Assembly (NCBI RefSeq): GCF_018100985.1
Contig: NZ_JAGJEI010000002.1
Coordinates: 248,001 to 312,000, forward strand
Direction of reading: 5' to 3'
Source of the DNA: Pseudoalteromonas sp. MMG007
Lineage (GTDB): Bacteria; Pseudomonadota; Gammaproteobacteria; Enterobacterales; Alteromonadaceae
DNA: 64,000 bases
Every line of letters starts with the position of its first letter. Within the stretch, counting starts at the first letter, position 1. The position numbers were made by a program, and so were the translations under genes. Below the pieces are notes generated by a model. That model did no database searches. It was not told the DNA's origin and saw only the letters and a list, made by a program, of their open reading frames with translations. Below, one piece after another: positions 1 through 8,965 of the stretch.

Positions 1-79
1 AAAATAATCACGGAATTTGTTTACTTGTGCCTTGTTTTTCTTAGAATCGAAGCCATTAAGTTCAGAATTAAACGTTTAG

Positions 80-1039
<960 letters not shown>

Positions 1040-1067
1040 TCACACTAAACATCTATGAATGAAGCGA

Positions 1068-1104
1068 CCCCAGTAATTGGACTGTACAATTACTGGGGTT
1101 TTTT
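1068..1104 (+). terminator. intrinsic terminator of trxB
   Basis: A perfect 12-bp stem (CCCCAGTAATTG at 1068-1079, CAATTACTGGGG at 1087-1098) with a 7-base loop is followed by six Ts. It lies just after trxB and fits a rho-independent terminator reading rightward. Confidence 0.93.
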
Positions 1105-1519
1105 ATATGCAAATATAGTAGTGTAAATGCATTCTTTATGGCCATTTATCGACGTCAAACCAGATTTCACTTCTCGTGTTAGTGAAAAAACAAAAATATT
1201 TGGTATTAATCAGTTAGGTATTACATTTACTCGGTTCAAAAAGCGAATAAATTAGCGTAAGCCAGACTCTGCACAAAAAGACGCCCAAGCTGAAACATTC
1301 AATTTTAGCAGTGTTTTACAACCTAAAATTGGCATTACATGAACACTGTGCTCCACGCGCTGAGTTCGAATTATTATTTTAGATTTAAACTGTATGGCCG
1401 AAGTAAAGAAGCCAGAATACAATACCAAGATTGAAATCAGGCTAAAGTAGGCGAGTAGAAGTGACCCCAATTTTATAGAATCACTTTATTAGCATCTTTA
1501 TTTTCCTTAAAAGCCATAA
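1105..1519. other. gap without a convincing gene
   Basis: About 415 bp between trxB and the PfpI-family gene. The best plus-strand reading is a 42-codon frame (ATG at 1127, stop at 1253-1255) without a Shine-Dalgarno sequence. A 72-codon minus-strand frame (1252-1470) also lacks one and resembles no family I know. The interrupted frames could be a decayed gene, but I cannot name a parent. Confidence 0.4.
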
Positions 1520-2098
1520 TTACTTAGCGTCATGTTTACCTTCAAGAATTTCTTCTATAAATTTAGCGTTAAACGCCTCTAGATCTGCGGGGCTTCTACT
1601 TGTTACTAAGCCTCGATCAACACTTACTTCTTTGTCTACCCAGTTTGCGCCAGCGTTAATTAAATCGCTTTTAATACTTGGAAATGAAGTAACTGTGCGG
1701 TCGCGTAATTTATTTATCTCGGCGAGTAACCAAGGGGCATGACAAATAGCAGCTACGGGTTTATTTTTTTCTGCGCCAAAAAAACCGTCAATGAATGCTT
1801 TTGCATGTTTATCTTGGCGAAGAGAATCCGGATTAAATAAGCCACCAGGTAGCATTAAGGCGTCGTAGTCGCTGGCAGTTGCATCGGTTATAAATTTATC
1901 AACACTTACTTTATCGCCCCACTTGTCTTCGTCCCAACCGGTGATTTGACCCTCTTTAATAGATACTATATCAATATCCGCACCTGCATTTAACAAAGCA
2001 TCTCGTGGAGATAATAGCTCACTTTGCTCAAAGCCATCGGTGGCTAAAATAGCAATTTTTTTGCCTTCTAAGCGCGTGCTGGTTTGTAATGTAGTCAT
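1520..2098 (-). CDS. type 1 glutamine amidotransferase-like protein, DJ-1/PfpI family
   Basis: 192-residue DJ-1/PfpI superfamily protein of the PfpI/YhbO group. Members act as stress-related deglycases or peptidase-like enzymes in the cytoplasm. The nucleophile elbow is AICHAPWLL with Cys119 followed by His120, and the conserved acidic residue lies in the N-terminal TDGFEQSEL. The LPGG loop and the late TSRSPADLEAF segment are also typical. A Shine-Dalgarno (AGGAGAT, minus strand) precedes the ATG. It is transcribed alone. The family is clear; the physiological substrate is not. Confidence 0.9.
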   Translation of the reverse strand: MTTLQTSTRLEGKKIAILATDGFEQSELLSPRDALLNAGADIDIVSIKEGQITGWDEDKWGDKVSVDKFITDATASDYDALMLPGGLFNPDSLRQDKHAKAFIDGFFGAEKNKPVAAICHAPWLLAEINKLRDRTVTSFPSIKSDLINAGANWVDKEVSVDRGLVTSRSPADLEAFNAKFIEEILEGKHDAK

Positions 2099-2441
2099 TT
2101 AGATCTCCTTATAACATTTAATAAAGTGTTCGAATCACGTTATAAAAAGCATAAGGAATGCCAATTTTAAACCATTGAAAAATATAAATATTAATAAATA
2201 ACATGACTAAAGCCATGTAAATCATTTAGAAGTTATGAATAATCTACATAAACCAAATACAACAAAGCTCTGATACTCAATGATTAAAATACCGAAGCTT
2301 TGCTTTTCGCATGAGCAAGTCCAGCGCCTACCACTTATGCTTGGCATTATGTTTATTCTTGTAGACGCACAACTTGTTGGCGTGATGGGCAAAACCCATA
2401 ATTTTATATTTACTAGCCCGAAAAGAACTAAGTAAACCTAT
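2099..2441. other. gap between the HU and PfpI genes
   Basis: About 340 bp, AT-rich in its right half when read from the PfpI gene. That part probably holds the minus-strand PfpI promoter. The part next to the HU gene contains one 51-codon plus-strand frame, listed separately. No terminator hairpin, RNA or repeat was recognised. Confidence 0.4.
2280..2435 (+). CDS. possible 51-residue small protein (weak)
   Basis: An open frame starts at ATG 2280 and ends at TAA 2433-2435, seven bases before the stop of the convergent HU gene. The product has a hydrophobic stretch (LMLGIMFILVDAQLVGVMG) after a short polar N-terminus, so it could be a single-pass membrane peptide. No good Shine-Dalgarno precedes the ATG and I recognise no family. 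Chance opening is quite possible. Confidence 0.2.
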   Translation: MIKIPKLCFSHEQVQRLPLMLGIMFILVDAQLVGVMGKTHNFIFTSPKRTK

Positions 2442-2711
2442 TCAAAGTAAATCTTTTAATGCTTTAGCAGGTTTGAATACAGCTTTATTAGCGCCTTCTA
2501 TTTCTATAGCTTCGCCTGTCTGCGGATTACGCCCTGTCCGCGCTGGATAGTAACTTAACGCAAACGTACCAAAACCATTAATTTGCACTTGGTCGCCTTC
2601 AGAAAGCGATTTAATTATCACTTTTTGCAAGCTTGCAAGTGCAGCTTGGGTATCTTTTTTTGTAAGGTCACTGCTTTTAGCTATTTGGGCAACAAGCTCG
2701 GCTTTGTTCAT
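2442..2711 (-). CDS. HU family DNA-binding protein
   Basis: 89 residues, the usual HU length. HU dimers bend and compact DNA in the nucleoid. The N-terminus MNKAELVAQIA, the GFGTF turn and the beta-arm motif ARTGRNPQTGE mark it as HU rather than IHF. The C-terminal FKPAKALKDLL is also typical. A Shine-Dalgarno (AGGAG on the minus strand) precedes the start. It is monocistronic. The arm carries YYPARTG where the main HU-alpha/beta have RAARTG, so it may be a secondary HU paralogue. Confidence 0.95.
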   Translation of the reverse strand: MNKAELVAQIAKSSDLTKKDTQAALASLQKVIIKSLSEGDQVQINGFGTFALSYYPARTGRNPQTGEAIEIEGANKAVFKPAKALKDLL

Positions 2712-2883
2712 TTTAGGCTCCTAAATGCACGCTTACTCAGGGTTTGTTAAGCGTAAGAATATGATGATGAATTAATAAAGCCACGCAGGCTAAGGCTTAC
2801 AGGGCAACAAGTCAACCTTGTAGTTGCTTGGTGTTATGTGGTAAAAACTTCCCTGACTTCTTTTTGTATAATTTAGGTAGTAT

Positions 2884-3459
2884 ATGCACGCATTAATTGA
2901 ATACATTCCGCTCATATTATTCTTTGCGGTATTTAAATTGGTTGATATTTACTGGGCAACGGGCCTTTTAATGGCAACCACACTTATCCAAGTTGCCTAT
3001 AGCTACTTTAAACACGGTAACGTTCCTACCCGCCAGTGGATATTTTTTGGTATTGCTGCTGTATTTGGTTCGCTCACTTTAGTTTTTCATGATGAGCAGT
3101 ATATAAAATGGAAAGCCACAATAATTTACGCCGGTTTAAGCTTAACCTTACTTGTGAGCCGTTATGTACTTAATAAAAACCTGGTTAAAAAAGCATTAAG
3201 CTCAATACTCGAAAACGCGAACGATTCAAAACTAGAAATTAAAGTGCCAGAGCCTCTATGGAACAAACTTAATTTAATGTGGGTTGCCATAACAGCCGGT
3301 ATTGCGGTGCTCAATATTTACATTGCTTATAACTTTTCACTCGATTTTTGGGTTAACTTTAAAGTGTTTGGCTTGATGGGCATTACGTTTGTGAGTATTT
3401 TTGCCACTATTATTGCTTTATACAAATACCTACCTGACGAAGAAGAACCTGCTAAGTAA
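2884..3459 (+). CDS. yciB: septation protein A, inner-membrane YciB family
   Basis: 191-residue integral membrane protein of the YciB/IspZ (intracellular septation protein A) family, linked in enterobacteria to cell-envelope integrity and division. The N-terminus LIEYIPLILFFAVFKLVDIYWATG is the family signature, and about five hydrophobic segments follow. Start ATG 2884 gives the canonical N-terminus although no strong Shine-Dalgarno is visible. The C-terminus is extended and acidic (PDEEEPAK). yciI lies 2.4 kb away on the same strand, as these genes often cluster. Confidence 0.92.
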   Translation: MHALIEYIPLILFFAVFKLVDIYWATGLLMATTLIQVAYSYFKHGNVPTRQWIFFGIAAVFGSLTLVFHDEQYIKWKATIIYAGLSLTLLVSRYVLNKNLVKKALSSILENANDSKLEIKVPEPLWNKLNLMWVAITAGIAVLNIYIAYNFSLDFWVNFKVFGLMGITFVSIFATIIALYKYLPDEEEPAK

Positions 3460-3490
3460 GTTTCTATCGTCATAAAAATGTCGTCTTTGC

Positions 3491-4168
3491 TTGTTAGTTT
3501 GTAAAAAAACGCAATCAGAGACGACCTTGAACGCCAATCAATACCGCTGGTTTGAATTTACCCTCATTTTTATAACGTTGCCTTTAATAGGTTTTTCGTT
3601 ACGCGATTATTTAGCTAACTGGCTTATTCCCGCGTTAATAATTTTAATGAGTGTTTGTTGTATGTTGCTGCTTAGCGATCCGCACTTTAAACGCTTTAGA
3701 CTCACAAGTCTTGGGCAGTTCTCTGCTGTTAAAAAGCGAATATTTAGCTTCTTTTTTCTAGGAGCCCTGTTCTCGGGTATGTTTTACGGCATTATCCACC
3801 AAGGAAACTGGTTTACCCTGCCCCTAAACTCTTTTAACGACTGGCTACTTTTGATTTTGCTGTATCCGCTACTTTCAGTATTACCACAAGAACTAATATT
3901 TAGAACCTACTTTTTCCATCGCTATAAACGCATTATGCCTAAAAAAGGGGTTCGTATAATTGTTAGTACCACTGTGTTTGCGCTTGCGCATATGGTGTAT
4001 GCAAATTGGATTGCGGTAGGACTAGCATTTTTAGGCGGGTTACTCTTTTCGTATACCTATGCACAAAGCCGCTCAACGTTTGTATGTGTTATAGAGCATA
4101 GTTTTTGGGGCATTTGGATGTTTACACTTGGTATTGGTAGCTACCTTGATTCAGGCTCCTTGAATTAA
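3491..4168 (+). CDS. CPBP family intramembrane protease-like protein
   Basis: 225-residue multi-pass membrane protein of the CPBP (CAAX prenyl protease / bacteriocin-processing, Abi) family. The three metal-binding motifs can be followed: LPQELIFRTYFFHRYKR, then FALAHMVYANW, then CVIEHSFWG. In the first motif the usual EExxxR reads QExxxR, so one glutamate is replaced. The frame opens with TTG at 3491. The nearby ATG at 3478 is in another frame and closes after eight codons, so TTG or a later start must be used. It starts 31 bp after yciB, probably in the same transcript. Substrate unknown. Confidence 0.82.
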   Translation: MLVCKKTQSETTLNANQYRWFEFTLIFITLPLIGFSLRDYLANWLIPALIILMSVCCMLLLSDPHFKRFRLTSLGQFSAVKKRIFSFFFLGALFSGMFYGIIHQGNWFTLPLNSFNDWLLLILLYPLLSVLPQELIFRTYFFHRYKRIMPKKGVRIIVSTTVFALAHMVYANWIAVGLAFLGGLLFSYTYAQSRSTFVCVIEHSFWGIWMFTLGIGSYLDSGSLN

Positions 4169-4191
4169 AAAAGCCGCGATAAACGCGGCTT
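4167..4191 (-). terminator. terminator of the NSS transporter gene
   Basis: Stem AAGCCGCG / CGCGGCTT with a 5-base loop (4171-4191). Read leftward it is followed by a T run, so it terminates the minus-strand transporter gene. Rightward it has only a weak tail but may also stop yciB-CPBP transcripts. Confidence 0.85.
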
Positions 4192-4209
4192 AACAATTTA
4201 ATATTTGCC

Positions 4210-5634
4210 TTAGAATCCAAATATTTTCAGCTCGAAAAATTTAGTCGCTATAGTGTTGACCAAAATCAGTAACAAAATAATAGGGATAAATGTTGAAAGA
4301 GAAAAATTAACGTATTTTTCCATAAAACTACCCGCATAATTGGGTGATCCTAAACTTAACTCTTGTGTTAATCGTACTTTTTTCCAGCGGTACATTACAA
4401 ATAAACATACCATTAGACCATTAAGCGGTAAAATGGTGTCGTAAAACACATCAACAATAATATCAAAAAAGCTCTTGTTTACGCCCCCATAACTGGTGAA
4501 TGAAGTAAGGCTATCAATCATACCAAATGAAGCTGTACACATTATGGTCAAAATACCTGTAACGACCGTTAAAATACCAAGTGCTTTTTTACGACTAATA
4601 CCTTTACGGTCACTGAGAGTTGCAGTCGGCACCTCAACAATAGAAACAAGCGATGTAATTGCAGCAAAGAATACTAATAAGAAAAACGAAAACGCCACAA
4701 TTGATGCACCAACATAACCAATATCATTTTGCAGGGCTAATAAAATTTTAGGTAAATACACAAATATCATAGATACAGATGAATCTGAAAGTGAAGCTGG
4801 GTCTGTATTAGGGTCAAAGCTAAATATAGCAGGAAGTACCATTAAACCTGCCACAAATGCAACAAGTGAGTCTGTAATTGCGACCATTTTGGCGCTTCCT
4901 ACTATGTCGTCTTTTTTAGAGATATAGGATGCGTAGGTCATTAATATACCCATACCTAGAGATAATGAGAAAAAAGCTTGGCTTAACGCACCATTAAGAA
5001 CACTAGCACTCATTTTTGAAAAGTCAGGTACAACGTAATACTCAACCCCAGCCATTGCATTATCTAAAGTTAGTACATAAACAACTAAAGCAAGTAGCAT
5101 AACAAGTAGCGCTGGCATTATAAATTTAGCTGCTTTTTCAATACCTTGTTTAACACCACCTAACAATATTAAGTTTACCAATATAACAACTACCGCCATG
5201 TATCCAAATACAGTATAGCTATTGATAAAGCTACCAAAGTGAGCCGGTTGAGCAAGTAAGTCTAAATTACCCAATGCCGTTTGGGTTAAGTACCCAAAAA
5301 TCCAAACCGTGATCACCATATAAAAAACAGCAATCATGAAAGGCGTTAACACGGCTAAAAAGCCGGCAAACTTCCATTTTTTATCGTTATCAGCCAAAAT
5401 TTTGTAAGCGCCTAAAGGATCTTTTTGCGCTTTACGCCCCATTGCCATTTCGGCCATCATCACTGGTAAACAGATAAATGCGACAAACAAAGCGTAGACG
5501 AGTAAAAATGCGCCGCCACCATTTTTTGTTGCAGAAACAGGAAAACCAACTAAATTACCTATGCCAACTGCAGACCCTGCAGCTGCTAATATAAATCCGA
5601 GGCGGGAACTAAAGTGCTCTCTATTTTCGCTCAT
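4210..5634 (-). CDS. sodium-dependent transporter, NSS/SNF family
   Basis: 474-residue inner-membrane symporter of the neurotransmitter:sodium symporter family (LeuT fold), which usually imports amino acids with Na+. The family N-terminus is clear: SRLGFILAAAGSAVGIGNLVGFP (unwound TM1, sodium site) followed by NGGGAFLLVY. About 11-12 membrane segments follow. The gene is monocistronic with a terminator behind it. The substrate cannot be read from sequence. A paralogue lies at 53228-54550; this copy has a longer C-terminus. Confidence 0.93.
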   Translation of the reverse strand: MSENREHFSSRLGFILAAAGSAVGIGNLVGFPVSATKNGGGAFLLVYALFVAFICLPVMMAEMAMGRKAQKDPLGAYKILADNDKKWKFAGFLAVLTPFMIAVFYMVITVWIFGYLTQTALGNLDLLAQPAHFGSFINSYTVFGYMAVVVILVNLILLGGVKQGIEKAAKFIMPALLVMLLALVVYVLTLDNAMAGVEYYVVPDFSKMSASVLNGALSQAFFSLSLGMGILMTYASYISKKDDIVGSAKMVAITDSLVAFVAGLMVLPAIFSFDPNTDPASLSDSSVSMIFVYLPKILLALQNDIGYVGASIVAFSFFLLVFFAAITSLVSIVEVPTATLSDRKGISRKKALGILTVVTGILTIMCTASFGMIDSLTSFTSYGGVNKSFFDIIVDVFYDTILPLNGLMVCLFVMYRWKKVRLTQELSLGSPNYAGSFMEKYVNFSLSTFIPIILLLILVNTIATKFFELKIFGF

Positions 5635-5821
5635 GCGTTAACCTTGTTATTATTTATGTTATCCAAGCGACTCTACCAGTGTTACACCGCGCTTTTCAAG
5701 CAATTGCAGCGTAAAAAATAATTCTTGGTGTAAACCTGTGTAAATACGCTTTTAATTCACCAGCTATCAACGCTGTGGTATTATTTGATTAAACAAATTT
5801 AACAAAATTATGAGATTTATT

Positions 5822-6124
5822 ATGTTGTACATGATTTACTCAACTGACGTTGAAAACAGCCTAGAGCTTAGAACAGCAGCTCGTCCTGCCCATTTAGCGC
5901 GCTTACATGAGCTTGATGAACAAAATCGTTTATTTACAGCAGGCCCTTTACCTGCGATTGATAGCGAAGACCCACAAGATGCTGGTTTTACAGGTTCTTT
6001 AGTTATTGCAGAATTTGGATCTTTAGAAGAGGCGCGTGAATGGGCTGCTGCTGACCCATACGTTGCTGGCGGTGTTTATGAAAATTCAGTAGTTAAACCG
6101 TTTAAAAAAGTGTTACCCGCTTAA
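5822..6124 (+). CDS. yciI: YciI family protein
   Basis: Small cytoplasmic protein of the YciI family (ferredoxin-like alpha/beta fold with a conserved His/Asp pair). Residues [31 protein letters not shown] and [11 protein letters not shown] closely follow the enterobacterial protein. An upstream in-frame ATG at 5810 would add four residues (MRFI), but the homologous N-terminus MLYxIY begins at the ATG of 5822, which I chose. Enzymatic function in the cell is not established. It is a single-gene unit. Confidence 0.92.
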   Translation: MLYMIYSTDVENSLELRTAARPAHLARLHELDEQNRLFTAGPLPAIDSEDPQDAGFTGSLVIAEFGSLEEAREWAAADPYVAGGVYENSVVKPFKKVLPA

Positions 6125-6282
6125 TTGTGATATGCCCTGAGGTCAGTTGCTTCTTACAATTCAGGGTTTGTTCACAGGATTTTAATTAAAATTGCACGAG
6201 TAAAACTAAATTAAACGTTTTTACTTGAATTTTAGTAACTTAGTTAATTAAACTAGGTGGGTCTGGTCTAGGAGTTTCCGTC

Positions 6283-6543
6283 ATGCGCGTATTATTAAGC
6301 CTAAGTTTAATTGCTTGTATTAGCTTTGCTAATTTTGCTCAAGCAGCTACAACGAGTACAAAAACAGTAAAAGCTGAGGTAAGCAAAAAGAAAGCTGTAA
6401 TACTTGCTAAACAATCCATAGACGGTAAAACCCTTAAAATTACTGATAAAACAGATTTTTATACCGTACGAATACTCAAATCTGACGGCCACGTCGTTGA
6501 TTTACATATAAATAAAAAAACCGGCGAAGTGAAAAAGGATTAA
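6283..6543 (+). CDS. small secreted PepSY-domain protein
   Basis: 86 residues. A signal peptide ends near Ala21 (ANFAQA), followed by a Lys/Thr-rich linker and a single PepSY-type repeat (AVILAKQSIDGKTLKI to HINKKTGEVKKD). It should be exported to the periplasm. Strong Shine-Dalgarno TAGGAG lies upstream of ATG 6283, and the response-regulator gene starts three bases after its stop. PepSY proteins next to PhoPQ-like systems are often periplasmic modulators or targets of the kinase; that role here is inference. Confidence 0.82.
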   Translation: MRVLLSLSLIACISFANFAQAATTSTKTVKAEVSKKKAVILAKQSIDGKTLKITDKTDFYTVRILKSDGHVVDLHINKKTGEVKKD

Positions 6544-6546
6544 CAA

Positions 6547-7221
6547 ATGCGAATTTTAGTTATAGAAGACGATTTACATTTAGCAGATAACCTACGTAAC
6601 GCACTAGAAAAAGAGCGTTATAGTGTGGATTTATGCCACGATGGTGAAGCAGGTCTTTTCCACATTACAGAGTACCCGCTTGATATGGCCGTAGTTGATT
6701 TAGGTTTACCTAAAATAGACGGTATTGAGCTAATTAATAAAGCACGTGCGCAAGGTATAACAATCCCTATTTTAATCTTAACAGCCCGTGACCGTTGGCA
6801 AGATAAAGTTGAAGGATTAGATGCCGGTGCCGATGATTACTTAACTAAGCCATTTCATGTTGAAGAATTAATAGCACGTTGTAATGCGTTAATTCGTCGA
6901 AGTGCAGGTAAAGCAAACCCAGAAATGACTGCTGGACCTATCAAAATTCATACACGCTCACAGCAAGTATGGGTTGATGATAAAGAGCTTAGCTTGACAG
7001 CGTACGAGTACAAAGTACTTGAATACTTAATGGTTAACCCTCAAAAAGTGATTTCTAAATCAGAGCTTACTGAACACATATACGATCAAGATTTCGATCT
7101 TGACTCGAATGTAATTGAAGTATTTGTACTTCGCTTACGCAAAAAACTTGACCCTGAAGGCACATTAAACCCAGTAGAAACACTACGCGGGCGTGGTTAC
7201 AGGCTTAAAAGTCAGTGGTAG
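6547..7221 (+). CDS. OmpR/PhoB-family response regulator (PhoP/QseB-like)
   Basis: 224-residue two-domain regulator. The receiver has the acidic pocket E7-D8-D9, the phospho-acceptor Asp51 (VVDLGLP) and the conserved Lys in DDYLTKPF. The C-terminal winged helix runs from about residue 125 and ends with VIEVFVLRLRKKL and LRGRGYRL. It is translationally coupled to the kinase gene, whose GTG start overlaps this stop by seven bases. It lies in one operon with the PepSY protein and probably responds to an envelope signal. Confidence 0.95.
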   Translation: MRILVIEDDLHLADNLRNALEKERYSVDLCHDGEAGLFHITEYPLDMAVVDLGLPKIDGIELINKARAQGITIPILILTARDRWQDKVEGLDAGADDYLTKPFHVEELIARCNALIRRSAGKANPEMTAGPIKIHTRSQQVWVDDKELSLTAYEYKVLEYLMVNPQKVISKSELTEHIYDQDFDLDSNVIEVFVLRLRKKLDPEGTLNPVETLRGRGYRLKSQW

Positions 7222-8552
7222 CACCTCAAATATCGCTAAAAATAAGACAAGGATTTATCCTTGTCTTTGTTTTATTAATCGCACTGCCCATATTATTTTA
7301 CTCAATTGGTAAAGCGTATTACGCTTCATTAGTTGATGCGACAGAAAAAACCCTCGAAGCACAGCTCTACTCTTTAATCTCTGAAGTGGACTTCACAGAG
7401 CATGGTATTATTATGCCAAGCACTATTCTCGCGCCAGAACTCAACAGATTAAATTCAGATACCTACGCTATGATTTACCGTGACAATGATCCTATTTGGC
7501 ATTCTGAGTCGGCGGTTAATGTTAACTTTGTTCCCCAGCAAATAGAGACTAAGGCAGGTGCCGCTGATTTTCGCCGCGTAGAATATAAAAATACAGTGTA
7601 TTGGCAACTGAGCCTTACTGTCATTCTTAATAACATTGACCAATCTGAACAAGCCCGCTTTATATTAGTAAAACGAAATGATGCACTACTTAGATTAATG
7701 GATGGTTTTAAGCAAACCTTGGTTGATTGGATGTTCATTATGGGTATTGCAATCGCTGGGCTTATGGCGATTGGATTTATTTGGAGTGCACGACCGCTGC
7801 AGCGCCTCGATAAAGAGATAAAAGCAATTGAATCGGGCGATATCCAAGAAATTAAAGGGCTCTACCCTGTTGAATTACAAACAATAAAGTCAGACCTTAA
7901 TTTATTACTTGAGTCGCAACAACGTCAAAAAGAACGCTACAGAGCGTCATTAAGTGACCTTGCACATGCGCTTAAAACACCACTTGCAGTTTTAAAATCA
8001 AGCCCGCTTGCAAACGATGCAGATGCACAAGAACAATTAGACCGAATTAATGTGATGATCGAGCATCAGTTAAAACGTGCTGCTACTGGCGCATCAGACA
8101 CATGGAAAAAACAAACGCCGCTTAAGCCTGTGGTTGACTCTATTTTAAGTGCTATGGCCAAAGTTTATCGTGATAAAGATATTATATTTAATTGCACTGT
8201 AACCGAAAAAGACTACTTTTTGGGTGATCAAACCGATTTAATGGAGCTACTTGGTAACTTAATTGATAACGCCTGTAAAGCGTGTCGCTCACAAGTTGAA
8301 GTACAAGTGATTCAAGCTAAAACGCTATGTATAGGTATAAGTGACGACGGCCCAGGTGTGCCTGAGGATAAACGTGAATCCCTTCTTACACGAGGCACTC
8401 GCCTTGATACATACGAAAGTGGGCACGGCGTAGGCATGGCAATTGTATCTGATTTAGTTAAGTCGTATCACGGGACGCTTACTATCACTAAATCTGATAA
8501 TTTAGGTGGTGCGCAATTTATTTTAGAGTTTAATTATAATGACAAAAAATAA
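7215..8552 (+). CDS. PhoQ-like sensor histidine kinase
   Basis: 445-residue inner-membrane kinase. TM1 lies near residues 12-32 and TM2 near 170-190, with a periplasmic sensor region of about 135 residues between them, then HAMP, dimerisation and ATPase domains. The phospho-accepting His251 sits in SDLAHALKTPLAVLKSS, the H-box form seen in PhoQ. The N box is LGNLIDNACKAC, G1 is SDDGPGVP and G2 is GHGVGMAIVSDL. Translation begins at GTG 7215 inside the regulator stop. The last 14 bases overlap the next gene. Confidence 0.94.
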   Translation: MVAPQISLKIRQGFILVFVLLIALPILFYSIGKAYYASLVDATEKTLEAQLYSLISEVDFTEHGIIMPSTILAPELNRLNSDTYAMIYRDNDPIWHSESAVNVNFVPQQIETKAGAADFRRVEYKNTVYWQLSLTVILNNIDQSEQARFILVKRNDALLRLMDGFKQTLVDWMFIMGIAIAGLMAIGFIWSARPLQRLDKEIKAIESGDIQEIKGLYPVELQTIKSDLNLLLESQQRQKERYRASLSDLAHALKTPLAVLKSSPLANDADAQEQLDRINVMIEHQLKRAATGASDTWKKQTPLKPVVDSILSAMAKVYRDKDIIFNCTVTEKDYFLGDQTDLMELLGNLIDNACKACRSQVEVQVIQAKTLCIGISDDGPGVPEDKRESLLTRGTRLDTYESGHGVGMAIVSDLVKSYHGTLTITKSDNLGGAQFILEFNYNDKK

Positions 8553-8952
8553 TGCTTTTACCAAATTAACAGTAAGTATGCTTTTAATTGCAAGCCAATA
8601 CAGCCTTGCGGACGACACCTGCACATTAGCAGCAAACGCAAGCACTGACGAAGCTAAGCGATACATTCAGTGCCTTGACACCGAACTTGAAAGAGCAAAG
8701 CAAGTGCAAGGCACTTGGATACAAAAGCGTAAATATGAGCTGGGACAGATAGAGGACTCAACAGGCAATACACAAGTGTTGCCTTTATTTAAAAGAAGTA
8801 TTTTTGATCACGAAAAATATGTAGAAAGCAGCTGTCAGTGGCGCTATTTACTAGAACTTCCAAATGTTACTACAGCAGCGATAAACTATAAGCAGTGTGA
8901 AATTCAATTAGCACATCAGTTTACTGACATTTTAAAAACGCCAGTAAACTAG
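8539..8952 (+). CDS. small secreted cysteine-containing protein, possibly DUF1311/LprI-like
   Basis: 137 residues. A signal peptide ends near Ala24 (QYSLA/DD). The mature part has four cysteines (in DTC, YIQCLD, SSCQW and KQCEI) and the spaced CLDTELERAKQVQGTWIQKRK segment, which recalls DUF1311 (lysozyme-inhibitor LprI-like) proteins; that match is tentative. The start lies 14 bases inside the kinase gene, so it is translationally coupled and is the fourth gene of the PepSY two-component operon. A periplasmic role linked to the sensor is plausible. Confidence 0.7.
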   Translation: MTKNNAFTKLTVSMLLIASQYSLADDTCTLAANASTDEAKRYIQCLDTELERAKQVQGTWIQKRKYELGQIEDSTGNTQVLPLFKRSIFDHEKYVESSCQWRYLLELPNVTTAAINYKQCEIQLAHQFTDILKTPVN

Positions 8953-8965
8953 TAATTTAACTAAC

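Noticed and set aside
1252..1470. 72-codon minus-strand frame after trxB
   Set aside because: No ribosome binding site, biased composition and no resemblance to a family; treated as part of an unassigned gap.
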